In this document: one piece after another, positions 50,471-60,527 of the stretch
Layout of the letters: each line of letters opens with the position of its first letter
Numbering within the stretch: the stretch's first letter is position 1
Assembly (NCBI GenBank): GCA_964536415.1
Contig: CAZHXN010000001.1
Coordinates: 77,438 to 141,437, forward strand
Length of the DNA: 64,000 bases
Direction: 5' to 3'
Source of the DNA: Trichothermofontia sp964536415
Lineage (GTDB): Bacteria > Cyanobacteriota > Cyanobacteriia > B231
Notes under the pieces: generated by a model
The model's database searches: none
What the model saw: only the letters and a program-made list of their open reading frames with translations
Told to the model about the DNA's origin: nothing
Translations under genes and position numbers: made by a program

Positions 50471-51231
50471 TGACGAATACAATGACGAAGGCCATGACTA
50501 ACCCTAATCCTGACGTGAAGAGCAAAGTGGCGATCGTCACGGGCGGGTCGAGGGGCATTGGAGCCGCAATCGTCCAAGCCTTAAAACACGACAATTGGGA
50601 GGTCGCCGCGATCGCCACGTCCCAAGAACGATTACACCCCTCACCCGCTGATCTCAAGCTGGTGTGTGATGTGACTGACCTTTCCCAGGTCAAAGCCACT
50701 CTCCAGATCATTAGAGAAACCTATGGGCAGGTGGATGCCCTGGTCAATAGCGCTGGGATGGCGGGGAGTAATCCCCTGGCTCCAGAGAGCAGTGACGATC
50801 GGTGGCACGCCATTGTGAATGTCAACCTGCACGGGACCTACTACCTCTGTAAATATGCGCTGCCCTATCTGCTGGATGGCAGCCGCATTGTCAATATCGC
50901 CTCGGTCTTAGGCTTAAAAGCCGTGCCGGACCAAACCGCCTATTGTGCCGCTAAACACGCCGTCGTCGGTTTTACGAAAAGCTTAGCCCTCTATACGGCA
51001 CCGCGACAGATCACGGTGAATGCTATTTGTCCTGGCTGGGTACAAACCGATATGGCCGAAGCCCGATTCATTGAGTTGGGGCTAACCACCGTCGATGTGA
51101 CGAAGGAGATTCCCCTAGGGCGCATTATTCAACCCCGTGAGGTGGCTTCTCTGGTCCGGTTCCTCCTCAGTGAAGCGGCGGCCAATATGACGGGACAAGC
51201 CCTCGTGCTCGATGGCGGCGCCATCCTGTAA
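50470..51231 (+). CDS. Short-chain dehydrogenase/reductase (second of a pair)
   Basis: A second Rossmann-fold dehydrogenase, starting at the A of the overlapping TAATG. TGGSRGIGAA near residue 25, NSAGM near 92, YCAAKHAVVGFTKSLAL (Tyr and Lys) near 157, NAICPGWVQTDMA near 185, and C-terminal ALVLDGGAIL. It resembles FabG/3-oxoacyl-ACP reductases. Two adjacent, diverged paralogues suggest two consecutive steps or a heteromeric enzyme, but this is inference. Confidence 0.9.
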   Translation: MTNTMTKAMTNPNPDVKSKVAIVTGGSRGIGAAIVQALKHDNWEVAAIATSQERLHPSPADLKLVCDVTDLSQVKATLQIIRETYGQVDALVNSAGMAGSNPLAPESSDDRWHAIVNVNLHGTYYLCKYALPYLLDGSRIVNIASVLGLKAVPDQTAYCAAKHAVVGFTKSLALYTAPRQITVNAICPGWVQTDMAEARFIELGLTTVDVTKEIPLGRIIQPREVASLVRFLLSEAAANMTGQALVLDGGAIL

Positions 51232-51238
51232 CGGGTGA

Positions 51239-52390
51239 CTATTGATTACGCAGGTCCAAAGCGGCGAGATAGAGCTTACCCCACTCACTCGTCACCTGGC
51301 TGGTTTTCCACTTCAATTGTTTGGCGATCGCCTCTACCTTGGCCCCGTCCCGCAGGAGAGTCAGCAATTGCTGTTGCGTGGGGGTTAAGTTGTGCCAAAA
51401 GCTGTCCCACTGGTTGGGCGTTAACCCCAAGTTGTGCTCCTTGAGCGAGGTTTCCAGCCAATGGGCGACTAGCTCTGGTTGGGATTTCACCGCAAAAACC
51501 CGGATGGCATGGTAACTTACCTTTTCCCGCAAGCGGTAGATTTGTTTGATCGGGATCTGGAGGGTTTCCGCGATCGCCTCCTGGGTGCACCCCTGCAAAT
51601 ACAGTTTTAACCATTGGGCCGCTAGGGGTTCCACCTGTTCCTCCAGGTAGGTCATAAACTCCCGTTGTACCTTCAGACGGGCCGTTTGCCGCTCTTCCCA
51701 ATCCTGTTCCTCCTGGTATTGGGCGATCGCCTGGGCGTCGAATAAACTGACCGGACTATCGGTCTCATCCAGTGCAATCTCCTCCGAAACCAGCCGCACC
51801 AGATCTCCCGTTGGCACCTGGGTCAGGCCCCCCCGTTGAGTGCGCCGGAGATAATTCACAAACCGATAGACAAATAGGGGTTGGTTGCGCACAGGGCGCA
51901 GGCAATATTCCTCCAGGCTGGCCAAGAGCAGGGCATTGCGGAGACGGGGATCCGGTGTACACTGGGAAATCCAATGCATCTGCCGTTGCAGCTTGCGATC
52001 GTTCTGCAACAACTCCTGGACCACCTCCTGCACGACATCCATTACCGTCCGCTGGCGATCGCGGCTCAGAGCAACCCAGGTTTTAATCTTCTGCCGGATC
52101 AGGAATAGGCTCCCCAGGCGTTTCATCAGCGATCGATGGGCGGCTTCCGGCGACACCTCCAGATAACGGGCACGGAGAATCCGATAGCGGTAGTCCATTG
52201 CCTGCCGGGTAATCGCCTGAAAGTCAGCATCCAGGTGATCCAGGGTTTCGGGATGCTCGCCCAAGAGCCAGTTGATAATGGCTGTTCTGGTCGCAGGCTT
52301 GAGGTTAGGACAATCTATCTCAAGGCGCTGCTGCCATTCTGCGGTCAGAGTTTCAGCCAATGTCATGGGAGGGGCGACCTGCATAAGCAT
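51239..52390 (-). CDS. hetZ: HetZ-family regulatory protein
   Basis: HetZ is a DNA-binding regulator of early heterocyst differentiation in Anabaena; it is also conserved in cyanobacteria that lack heterocysts. This protein has AMDYRYRILRARYL, GSLFLIRQKIKTWVALSRDR, QPLFVYRFVNYLRRTQRGGL, LYLQGCTQEAIAETLQIPI and a C-terminal LLTLLRDGAKVEAIAKQLKW, which read like two sigma-region-4-type helix-turn-helix units. Length 383 is close to HetZ (about 400). Start ATG 52390 or 52366. The assignment is from memory of the family. The promoter-side spacer has a 13-base tandem AGTTAATAATAAT. Confidence 0.72.
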   Translation of the reverse strand: MLMQVAPPMTLAETLTAEWQQRLEIDCPNLKPATRTAIINWLLGEHPETLDHLDADFQAITRQAMDYRYRILRARYLEVSPEAAHRSLMKRLGSLFLIRQKIKTWVALSRDRQRTVMDVVQEVVQELLQNDRKLQRQMHWISQCTPDPRLRNALLLASLEEYCLRPVRNQPLFVYRFVNYLRRTQRGGLTQVPTGDLVRLVSEEIALDETDSPVSLFDAQAIAQYQEEQDWEERQTARLKVQREFMTYLEEQVEPLAAQWLKLYLQGCTQEAIAETLQIPIKQIYRLREKVSYHAIRVFAVKSQPELVAHWLETSLKEHNLGLTPNQWDSFWHNLTPTQQQLLTLLRDGAKVEAIAKQLKWKTSQVTSEWGKLYLAALDLRNQ

Positions 52391-52480
52391 TTAGTTAATA
52401 ATAATAGTTAATAATAATGACAATTCGGGGTCTCGTTGGGGGGGTACGTGCGCGGCACGGGAGGCGGGGGAGCAAGGCTA

Positions 52481-52786
52481 TTAGGGATTGCCCACCGATT
52501 CGTGGCTTTCCAAAAATTCCAACAGGGTTTGCAACGCTTCCGTTAACTGATTCAGACGTTGGAGCGAATTATCCTGATTATTCGCGAGGGTTTGGACCGC
52601 ATCCCCCAAGGCAAAAATCTGATACCCCTGCTGCTGTACCTGATTGGCCTGCTGCTCAACCTGGATGGACAGGGCATCAACCCGTTCAGAAAGCCGCTCG
52701 ACCGTTTCAGTGGTCGCCAGCACGGCATCGCCAATCTGCTGCACGATCGCCTCTAGCCGATTGATTTGAACGTCCACTCCCACCAC
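52481..52786 (-). CDS. Small coiled-coil protein
   Basis: A 101-residue protein that is predicted to be almost fully alpha-helical coiled coil (INRLEAIVQQIGDAVLATTE, VERLSERVDALSIQVEQQAN, LNQLTEALQTLLEFLE). No catalytic residues. Small soluble coiled coils of this sort occur in cyanobacteria without known role. Located between hetZ and a glycosyltransferase, transcribed with the hetZ strand. Confidence 0.6.
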   Translation of the reverse strand: MVGVDVQINRLEAIVQQIGDAVLATTETVERLSERVDALSIQVEQQANQVQQQGYQIFALGDAVQTLANNQDNSLQRLNQLTEALQTLLEFLESHESVGNP

Positions 52787-53031
52787 ACCTTAACTGTTAA
52801 CAGTCATTTCATAGTTTAGCGTCCTCCCCCCCAGAACATCTGCCTCATTGCCCCCACCCGGCAAAATTTCACCCGAATGTCCATAGGTAAATACGCCCCC
52901 CTCAAGATATTCAGGGGGAGGATTGCCATCGAAGTGGTTCTAGGCCGCCGAGGGCGGTCGGGATGGCAGTATCGGAGTAGTATCGGAGTATATTAGTTAC
53001 GGTCCCGTGTCCTCATTTCTTCCTAGCCCCC

Positions 53032-53979
53032 ATGCGGATACTTGTTCTTATCCCCGGTGACATCAGCAACCAGATCCTCTGTTTCCCCACTCTGGATGAT
53101 CTCAAGCGGATCTATCCCAAGGCCCAAGTGGATGTGCTCGTCGAACCGCGTGCCAAGGCTGCCTATCGGGTGTGCCGATCGGTCCATGAGGCCCTGCCTT
53201 TTGACTATCAAGACCGTAGCAGTCCGGCGGATTTGGTGAACCTGTTGGGGATCATGCGCGATCGGGAATTTGATGCCGTGATTTCTCTGGCCTCTGGTTG
53301 GGTGACGGGTTTTCTCCTCTGGCTGACGGGGATTCCGGTCCGTGTGGGCTATGCCGACCAACCGGGCAGTGTCTTCCTGACGAATCCCGTCCCGCTAAAG
53401 TCGGAACAGTATGTTGCCCATACCTACCACGACCTGCTCCAGGGGCTAGGGATTGCCACCCCTTGCCCGGATGTGGCGATTAACGTCCCCCGCAAGGATA
53501 TTGACTGGGCGGAAGCGGAACAAACCCGTCTAGGGGTCAAGGAGACTGGCTATATTCTGATTTATGATGAACCTGCGGCTTCAACGATCGCAGGGACCTA
53601 TCCCCCCAGTGCTTGGCAAGCCGTGATTGAGGGGATTCAGGCGCGTCAGCCGCAATCGCCGATCGTCCTCCTCCAAACCCCTGATAATCAGGCAGTGGTC
53701 GCGGAGATCCGGAAACTCTGTCCAACCGTAAAGGCCACAGCCCCTGCCGCGATCGGCCAACAAGCGGCCATGATCGCCGCTGCTAACCTGGTGATCTGTC
53801 CCGATAGTGCGCCTTTACAACTGGCGGTAGCGGTTCAATCCTATACAATCGCCCTGCTCGCTAACCCTGCCCTGCCCATCTTGCCCAAGGGGGAGAAATA
53901 TTTGGCAGTCCAATCGCCAACGGCTAATCTCGCCGATATTAAGCCAGATACAGTCCTTGCCAAAATGTTTGGTCAATAG
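53032..53979 (+). CDS. Family 9 glycosyltransferase (heptosyltransferase-like)
   Basis: A GT-B enzyme of the lipopolysaccharide heptosyltransferase family. The N-terminal IPGDISNQILCFPTLDDLKR is the usual start with a glycine-rich loop, RVGYADQPGSVFLTNPV lies near 115, and the C-terminal half has QAAMIAAANLVICPDSAPLQL (family motif with D and P), which binds the nucleotide sugar. 315 residues. The acceptor is unknown; glycolipid or outer-membrane polysaccharide synthesis is likely. Confidence 0.85.
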   Translation: MRILVLIPGDISNQILCFPTLDDLKRIYPKAQVDVLVEPRAKAAYRVCRSVHEALPFDYQDRSSPADLVNLLGIMRDREFDAVISLASGWVTGFLLWLTGIPVRVGYADQPGSVFLTNPVPLKSEQYVAHTYHDLLQGLGIATPCPDVAINVPRKDIDWAEAEQTRLGVKETGYILIYDEPAASTIAGTYPPSAWQAVIEGIQARQPQSPIVLLQTPDNQAVVAEIRKLCPTVKATAPAAIGQQAAMIAAANLVICPDSAPLQLAVAVQSYTIALLANPALPILPKGEKYLAVQSPTANLADIKPDTVLAKMFGQ

Positions 53980-54147
53980 GCCGGAATAATGTCTCCTATC
54001 GATTTTGGGCGTGTCGTCAGGTTGATCAACCGGGGAATCGCTTGGGCAACCACTGGTGTCATCCGCCCTAGCCCTGAAGGCCAGATCCCTGGCAAATCCC
54101 CCATCCAACCCTAGAGACCTCCATTTAGATGAGGGAGATCCGTCCCC

Positions 54148-54834
54148 TCACGACAAGCGGCCTGCCAGATGGGTCAAATTCTTAAGATTAATTAACTGGA
54201 TCACCTGTTGCTGCGGATCGTACTTGAGCCAGCCTTTCTCCTCCAGCTTCTGCATGATTTTTTTCGTCTCCTCCAGGTTGATGTCTGCCACATCCGCTAA
54301 ATCCTGATACGGAATACTAAATAGCTCTGTCCCATCCGCCCGTTGTTCGCCATAACTTTCCCCTAGAGAGATCAGGGTGTTGGCCAGCTTGACTGCTGGT
54401 GCTTGACGCTGAAGTTGTAACCGCATATTAGTCTGGCGCAAGCGATGCACCATCAACTGCAACATCCGATGGTGCAAATGGGGGTCCTTAAACAGGGTTT
54501 CAATAAACCGCTGGGCCGGGATGCTGATCAGCTTTACCCGCGACAGGGCAATGACGTCCGTCGATCGCGGCGACTCATCGAGAATCGCCATTTCCCCAAA
54601 AAAATCCCCCTGACCCAGTACCGCCAACGTCATGACACTATCCCCCGACAACCGCCGCACCTTCACCCACCCAGACACAATGAAATAAACCGCATTTCCC
54701 CACGCATCCTCCATCACCACGGCGCGATCGCTGGGGTACTCAAGCTCTGTCGCGGGGGCTAACAGCCATTCCAGCGTCTCAGGGCTAACCGTACTAAAGA
54801 GAGGGAAGGTCTGAGCAAACGATTCAGTCTGCAT
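54148..54834 (-). CDS. Crp/Fnr-family regulator with cNMP-binding domain
   Basis: A second Crp-type regulator, different from the one at 27908. A proper cyclic-nucleotide domain is visible (GNAVYFIVSGWVKVRRLSGD, FFGEMAILDESPRSTDVIAL), including the GEMAxxxxxPRSTDV phosphate-binding cassette, then the C-terminal helix-turn-helix SIPYQDLADVADINLEETKK. It is similar to SYCRP1-type cAMP receptor proteins of cyanobacteria, so cAMP responsiveness is plausible. ATG 54834 is preferred; 54873 is upstream. Spacer to the next gene is normal. Confidence 0.85.
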   Translation of the reverse strand: MQTESFAQTFPLFSTVSPETLEWLLAPATELEYPSDRAVVMEDAWGNAVYFIVSGWVKVRRLSGDSVMTLAVLGQGDFFGEMAILDESPRSTDVIALSRVKLISIPAQRFIETLFKDPHLHHRMLQLMVHRLRQTNMRLQLQRQAPAVKLANTLISLGESYGEQRADGTELFSIPYQDLADVADINLEETKKIMQKLEEKGWLKYDPQQQVIQLINLKNLTHLAGRLS

Positions 54835-55243
54835 GGGAAGGACTACACGCGATGACAAACTTACCGCCTCCATCTTAGAAGGTATTCATGGTGTTTGTTC
54901 TATGCCCACTCAGGACAGATGCACAAACTCCCTGATCCTTAATAGCTACTTCATGGCTTCTAAACCGGACAATTCACAAATTCACCCCGGCTACGGCGGC
55001 CCCAAAACGCCTTCCTGCTTCCTGTCCCCCGCCCCAGAAGCCCGTAACCGCAGGCTGTCATCTTTCAGCTAACCCTGATATGATTCATGATTGACCCCTG
55101 CCCATGCCTTCTCCGCAGCTGACAGGGGCTGCGATCGCGACGGTGGCGCAGACGGCGGCGGCCCCCGCCTTGGTGCAACCCCTAGAGGGTGCGCTACCCA
55201 TGCTTGAGAGTGTGCGCTAGGGGGGATCTAGAAATTGGCGCTA

Positions 55244-56020
55244 CTAAGCCACCGCAGCAGTCCTCAGCACCGGTTGGCCATCAAACCACAACCCATTAAT
55301 CCGCCGTTTAGAAGTCGGTGGAAACGCTGTGCGACCGTGTAACATCCGCGTGTTATCAAAAATCAAAATCTGACCGGGTTGTAGGTGCCACCGGAACTGG
55401 TGGGCGGGGTCAGCCAGGTATTGCTTAACACGCTCAAAGACTGGTTGGGCATGGGGCTTAACCCTGATCTTGGCAACCGTATCAGAGCGAAAAGCTATTT
55501 TTAGTTGCCCGTCACGATCGTGCCAGAAAATTGCCCGTTGCGCCGATTGATTATCCCGTTCAATGTGAAACACATCTGGTTCAAATAAAGATTGCAGGCC
55601 AACCGGATCAACCTGATGCAGATATTGATAGACTGCGTAGCCATCCACTAGACAACTTAAGCCACCCGTTTCTGCGGCCACTTCACATTGCATTGCCATA
55701 ACCGCAGGCGGCACTGTCTCAAAGGCTCCATCCGTATGCAGGGCTAAATGGTGGTAGTGGGTATTCGCATAGTCAGGATAGTTAGGTAACAGGGTAATCG
55801 GCAAAATGCCTAACTCATCCGATTGATTATGGCGGATAATCTTACCAAAGTAGTTTTCTAATTGTGCAAAGTCTTCCTTTGATTGCAGTTCCGGCTCGCA
55901 ATCCAGAATCACAAAGCCGAATTGCTCAAAGCGCTCCCTCATGGCTTCCTGCTGTTGAGGGGTGAGGGTACTCACCGATCGCACGGGTAAGCGGTCATTT
56001 TCATGCGTGATTTTGGTCAT
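55244..56020 (-). CDS. TauD/TfdA-type 2-oxoglutarate dioxygenase
   Basis: A Fe(II)/2-oxoglutarate-dependent oxygenase. The HxD motif is in LALHTDGAFE (His95 and Asp97) and the third ligand is in NTRMLHGRTAFPP near residue 225, with the 2-oxoglutarate-binding arginine following. Such enzymes hydroxylate or desulfonate small molecules or carnitine-like substrates; the substrate here is unknown. 258 residues. Spacer to the SulP gene about 130 bases. Confidence 0.88.
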   Translation of the reverse strand: MTKITHENDRLPVRSVSTLTPQQQEAMRERFEQFGFVILDCEPELQSKEDFAQLENYFGKIIRHNQSDELGILPITLLPNYPDYANTHYHHLALHTDGAFETVPPAVMAMQCEVAAETGGLSCLVDGYAVYQYLHQVDPVGLQSLFEPDVFHIERDNQSAQRAIFWHDRDGQLKIAFRSDTVAKIRVKPHAQPVFERVKQYLADPAHQFRWHLQPGQILIFDNTRMLHGRTAFPPTSKRRINGLWFDGQPVLRTAAVA

Positions 56021-56147
56021 AACGGTATCTTAAAGCTTTTTTCAAGGTCAGGTGAGCGCCAGTGTCTTAGTCGATTCTGCCTAGCCTGATCTGACCGAAC
56101 CTATCCTAGCAAGTCTGTACAAACCTGACTGCTCCCTGAGGCTGGGG

Positions 56148-58472
56148 TTACTGGACCAGAATTTTGGTCTTTTCATCGGCATCAAGCGCACGTTCGGCTA
56201 GCAGTTGAGCAATCAACTGATGACAGGCTGCTAGCAATTGGGGATCTTCCTGGAGCATTTTGGCCAAGACTTCGTGGGAAATACAGTACAGCCGACAGGG
56301 CGTATCGGTAATGGCAGTGGCCAAATGAGTGGTCTGGCTGTAGAAACCGACCTCCCCTAAAACCGTCCCTTCGCCAAAGGTACCCAAACGCTCTGTTTTA
56401 CCCGTAGCAAGTTCCCGAATGAGGGAGACTTGGCCCGATTCGACAAAGTAGAGCGCATCGGGAAACCCCCCCTGCTTAAAAAGACAGTGGTCCGCTGGAA
56501 TTTGCAGCCGCTCCATATAGGAAACAAATTTTGAGACTAGGGAAGGGACAGGGAAAATCTCTTCGAGTTGGATCGACAGTGGCATAAACCGCTTACGGCG
56601 GAAGGTCGTTTGCTTCAGAATCTGGTTTTCACACCATTCCACGCCCCGATCTAAGTCCTGGAAAACTAGAACACGCTCGCTGGGGGCCGTGGCGGTATGC
56701 TGGGCGCTCTTCCGGCGGGACGCGGCGCTGGCGATCGCGGCCAAATCGGAAACGACGGCGGGTTCTGGTTCTGGGGAACTGGCGTCTGTCGCTTGGGCGA
56801 TCGCGAGTTGAGCATCACTGATGATAGAAATTTCGTGCAAGCGAACCGCGATCACGGGCGACAGATTGGTAAAAATAACCACGACATCTGCCTTTTCCGC
56901 CAACTGTTTGATCTTGAGAAAACTGACAACGGCGGAGGAATCCAAACCCAAAACAAGCAGAAAATCGAGAATTAAGAATCTAAGTTTTACCTGGCTTTTA
57001 TCCTCAAAGCGATCGCGAATATATTCCAGCAAATTATTGGCTGTACCAAAAAAGATGTACCCCTGCAGGCGTAGGATCATCAGCTCGTCGCCATGTTCCT
57101 TCAATAATTTCTTTTGATGAAAAGAGCGTTCAAAATTACTTTGATAAACTTTACCTGAAAACACATTTTTGATCACGCGCAGATTGCTATAGTTGACCAC
57201 AAACAGGAGACAGGCAATTAAGAGACCAATCCCCACACCCTCTAACAGGCCCAAACGGGAGATCGTCAGTAGCATGATCAGCACGAGGGCATAGTCCAGT
57301 TTAGAGAGGCGAAACCAGGCTTGATAAACCCACTCAATCAATAGCGATAAGCCTAAATAGAAGAGCAACCCTCCAAACAGGAAGCGCGGTAAATAGTTAA
57401 AGATTTCTGTACCAAAAAATAGAAATAGGCCACAGAATAGGGCAGCCACTAACCCCGAACTCCGATTACGTCCCCCGGCAGCATAGTTCAGTAAACTGCG
57501 ACTAATGGAAAAATGGCCGACAATTCCACTGCATAATCCCGTGACAATGTTGGCAATCCCGGCGGTTTTCAACTCCTGATCCAGATCAACATCTGTCTGG
57601 GTAGCCATCTCCAGCCCCGTTGCGTTGAGCAAAATAGTGATTGGGACGATCGCTAGCAGGGTAATCAGACTTTGAAACTGCAAACTTAACGTTGACCAAT
57701 CTGCCTTAAAAAGGGTACCCAGGTTTTGAAATTGGCTGAGGCCATTCTCGGTCAAGCTAGAAAAGAGTAAGCCAGCATCGCGGGCCACAGTAAATGATGT
57801 CCCTGTCAAGACAAGACCTGTATAGAAACAGAGCAATGCACCTAACAGGATCAGGGGAAAAGTTAGAAAATGCTTAGAACGGGTCAGAATCGCCTGTAGG
57901 GCAATCCCTAACAAGATGCCGGGTAACCATAGCAGCAACAACGAGGGTTGAAAAAGGCTAAACAACATCCCTAGATGTACAGACACCCCAGTCATCACAC
58001 TGAATGATCCCTGGGCGAAAAGCCAACCCAAACCTGCTAAAAATCCTCCCACGACGGGATAGGGAATGAAGCGAATAAACCGTCCCAGGTGTAACCGTCC
58101 TAGTGTCCACAAAAAGAGACCTGTACAGGACGTTGTGACAATGATGGTTAACCAGATCGTGGGAAAAACAAGATCCGACTCTTGGAAGTTTAAGTTCTGG
58201 GCGATCGTCGCCACAATTACTGCAAGAATGGCGGCAGCGTTGGAATCGGGACCCGAAATAATAAACGGGAGAGAGCTACGGAGGGCGACGATCGCCCCCG
58301 TAATACAGGCAGTAATTAAGGTGCAGGTAATTCCAAAGGGCAAGAACTGTGATAACTCACCGGGGAAAATCAGGGCTGCATAGGAAAGGCTATAGGTAAT
58401 GTTCACCAAGCCTGAAATTAGACCGGCTGAAATGTTAGAGAACAGGGACGTGAGTTGGGACGGTCTTAGCAC
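56148..58472 (-). CDS. SulP-family anion transporter with STAS and cNMP-binding domains
   Basis: A SulP transporter (sulfate, bicarbonate and other anions) fused to two cytosolic domains. Membrane part, about residues 1-430, with the family stretch GLVNITYSLSYAALIFPGEL near 20 and NATGLEMATQTD near 290. STAS domain about 450-560 (ILRLQGYIFFGTANNLLEYI, LRFLILDFLLVLGLDSSAV). Then an Ala/Ser linker, and a C-terminal cNMP-binding domain (LYFVESGQVSLIRELATGK) at about 655-760. The linker has an R1-like sequence. Substrate cannot be inferred, but ligand gating by cyclic nucleotides is a plausible idea. Confidence 0.9.
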   Translation of the reverse strand: MLRPSQLTSLFSNISAGLISGLVNITYSLSYAALIFPGELSQFLPFGITCTLITACITGAIVALRSSLPFIISGPDSNAAAILAVIVATIAQNLNFQESDLVFPTIWLTIIVTTSCTGLFLWTLGRLHLGRFIRFIPYPVVGGFLAGLGWLFAQGSFSVMTGVSVHLGMLFSLFQPSLLLLWLPGILLGIALQAILTRSKHFLTFPLILLGALLCFYTGLVLTGTSFTVARDAGLLFSSLTENGLSQFQNLGTLFKADWSTLSLQFQSLITLLAIVPITILLNATGLEMATQTDVDLDQELKTAGIANIVTGLCSGIVGHFSISRSLLNYAAGGRNRSSGLVAALFCGLFLFFGTEIFNYLPRFLFGGLLFYLGLSLLIEWVYQAWFRLSKLDYALVLIMLLTISRLGLLEGVGIGLLIACLLFVVNYSNLRVIKNVFSGKVYQSNFERSFHQKKLLKEHGDELMILRLQGYIFFGTANNLLEYIRDRFEDKSQVKLRFLILDFLLVLGLDSSAVVSFLKIKQLAEKADVVVIFTNLSPVIAVRLHEISIISDAQLAIAQATDASSPEPEPAVVSDLAAIASAASRRKSAQHTATAPSERVLVFQDLDRGVEWCENQILKQTTFRRKRFMPLSIQLEEIFPVPSLVSKFVSYMERLQIPADHCLFKQGGFPDALYFVESGQVSLIRELATGKTERLGTFGEGTVLGEVGFYSQTTHLATAITDTPCRLYCISHEVLAKMLQEDPQLLAACHQLIAQLLAERALDADEKTKILVQ

Positions 58473-58621
58473 ACTTAGCTCACCGGAAAGTTTAAAACAC
58501 GCTAGGCATCATAGCGTTTTCAACCTATCTTGCGTTAGCGAGGGTTAGTCGCTGCCGCTGAAACCGCCTATGCGAGGTGCTTGAGGCCATGTCGCAAGCT
58601 CAGTCACCGGGAGGCGATCGT

Positions 58622-60385
58622 CTACGGGTTGAAATAGGCTTTATAGACCGCTAGGGCGATCGGGGCGGCTGTCGCTCCTCCATAGCCGCCATTTTCCACA
58701 ACCACCGCCACCGCCAATTCCGGCTTGCTGGCAGGGCCAAACCCCACAAACACCGCATTTGATCGCTGTCCCCCTGGCACTTCGGCGGTCCCCGTTTTCC
58801 CGCCCGTTAAGGGAATCGAGCCATCATTGAGACGACGGGCGGTTCCCTTGCGCACCGTATCGATCAGGCCCTCGCGGATCACGGCAATCACTTCGGGGGC
58901 GATCGCGGTTTTAATGGGCTGAAACTGCGGTTGCTGCGTTTGGGTCGCCAAGAGATGGGGCTGGACCCGTGCCCCTCCATTAGCGATCGTCGCCACCATC
59001 ACCGCCAACTCCAGCGGGGTCACCAGCACCAGCCCCTGGCCAATGGACATACTCACCGTATCCCCAGCATACCAGGGTTCCCCATAGAGGCGTTCCTTCT
59101 CCGCTGGCGTCGGGATCGAACTAGAACTCCCCCCCTCAAGCCCCAACTTTTCGAGACTGGTGGTGCCAATCCCCAGTTCACGGCTCCACTTGGCAATTTG
59201 TTCCGGTCCGGCGGCCATCCCCACCTGGTAGAAAAAGGTATTGCTGCTATAGGCCAGGGCATCCCGGAAGCCGATCGTGCCATACCCGCCGCTGTGTTCC
59301 CAAAACTGAATCCCCCCCACGGTAATGAAGGAACTGGTACCAACTAACGATTGGGGTGAAAACTTACCCGACATCATCCCCGCCACCGAGGTCACGATTT
59401 TGAACGTACTGCCGGGGGGATAGCCCTGCAAGGCCCGGTTGAGGAGCGGCTCATCGGTGGATTGGAGGGATTGCCATTGGGCGGCGGTGATCCGTTTGGT
59501 GAACAGATTGGGATCAAAACTGGGGGAACTGGCCAAGACCCGCACGGCCCCTGTTTTCGCATCCAGGGCCACCACTGCGCCCCGCCGCCCTGCTAGGGCC
59601 TGCTCCGCTGCTTTCTGCATCTTCAGGTCCAAAGTCAGACGCAGGGGGGGACCCCCTTGGGGCAGTTGGGTGCCTAAAACCCGTAATTCCTTGCCTTTCG
59701 CATTGACCTCGATCAAGCGGTTGCCCCACTGCCCCGCCAGTTGTGCATTCGCCGATCGCTCGATCCCCATCTGCCCCACGATCATCCCCATCGGATATTC
59801 TGGGTGTTGTTTGAGATCAGCCTCGGTGGCCTCACCAATATAGCCCAGCACATGAGCCGCCACGGTTTGATTCGGATAGTTGCGGGTCGATTCTGCCTGG
59901 ACTTCTACCCCCGGTAAGCTTTCCGCATATTCTGCCAAGCTAACAAATTGCGCGGGTTTGAGATCACGGGTGATCCGCACGGGCATGGCCGACTGATACC
60001 CTGCCTCCGAGAGTTTTTCTAAAATTGCCACCGTGGGAATCGACAGGATTTTCCCCAGGCGAAAAGCAATCGTTTGCCATTGTTCCGGTGATTGGGCGCG
60101 GGGCCATAAATAGACCGCGCGGGATAATCGGTTAGTCGCTAAATAGTTCTGTTTTCGATCCAGAATGAGGCCGCGATCGGACGGGACGGGAATCAGGCGA
60201 ATCCGGTTTTCTTCGGCTTGATTATGGAAGTTATGACCATTCACTATTTGCAATTGCCATAGGCGAAAGCCAGCAATGGATAATAGGGTTGTTACCACCA
60301 TCATGAGCAGGGCCGCCTGATAGGTTTGCTTAGGTAAGGAAACCGTAATCCGTGATTTAGATGCGATCGAAAATTCGCCAGCCAT
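58622..60385 (-). CDS. mrdA: Penicillin-binding protein 2
   Basis: A class B transpeptidase of the elongasome cross-linking lateral-wall peptidoglycan. Single N-terminal transmembrane helix (AALLMMVVTTLLSIAGF), non-penicillin-binding module with RIRLIPVPSDRGLILDR, then the transpeptidase domain with S326-x-x-K in GYPPGSTFKI, S380-S-N in AYSSNTFF and KTG in LTGGKTGTAEVPG. Length 587 is normal. No rodA is adjacent. A 13-bp-stem hairpin is upstream, at 60528-60566. Confidence 0.95.
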   Translation of the reverse strand: MAGEFSIASKSRITVSLPKQTYQAALLMMVVTTLLSIAGFRLWQLQIVNGHNFHNQAEENRIRLIPVPSDRGLILDRKQNYLATNRLSRAVYLWPRAQSPEQWQTIAFRLGKILSIPTVAILEKLSEAGYQSAMPVRITRDLKPAQFVSLAEYAESLPGVEVQAESTRNYPNQTVAAHVLGYIGEATEADLKQHPEYPMGMIVGQMGIERSANAQLAGQWGNRLIEVNAKGKELRVLGTQLPQGGPPLRLTLDLKMQKAAEQALAGRRGAVVALDAKTGAVRVLASSPSFDPNLFTKRITAAQWQSLQSTDEPLLNRALQGYPPGSTFKIVTSVAGMMSGKFSPQSLVGTSSFITVGGIQFWEHSGGYGTIGFRDALAYSSNTFFYQVGMAAGPEQIAKWSRELGIGTTSLEKLGLEGGSSSSIPTPAEKERLYGEPWYAGDTVSMSIGQGLVLVTPLELAVMVATIANGGARVQPHLLATQTQQPQFQPIKTAIAPEVIAVIREGLIDTVRKGTARRLNDGSIPLTGGKTGTAEVPGGQRSNAVFVGFGPASKPELAVAVVVENGGYGGATAAPIALAVYKAYFNP

Positions 60386-60527
60386 GATGAAAAAACCTGA
60401 AAAGGGGGCGGTAAAATTGGGGACTTATCGGGGGAACGTTGCCATTCAACCGCGATCGTTGTGAACTTTCCAGCCATCTTCAAGCCTGATCCGGATGCTT
60501 TTAGGCATCCAAACATCCCCCCAACCA

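Noticed and set aside
55104..55220. Small Ala/Pro-rich frame of 38 codons before the TauD gene
   Set aside because: No ribosome-binding site or homology; composition is like biased spacer DNA.
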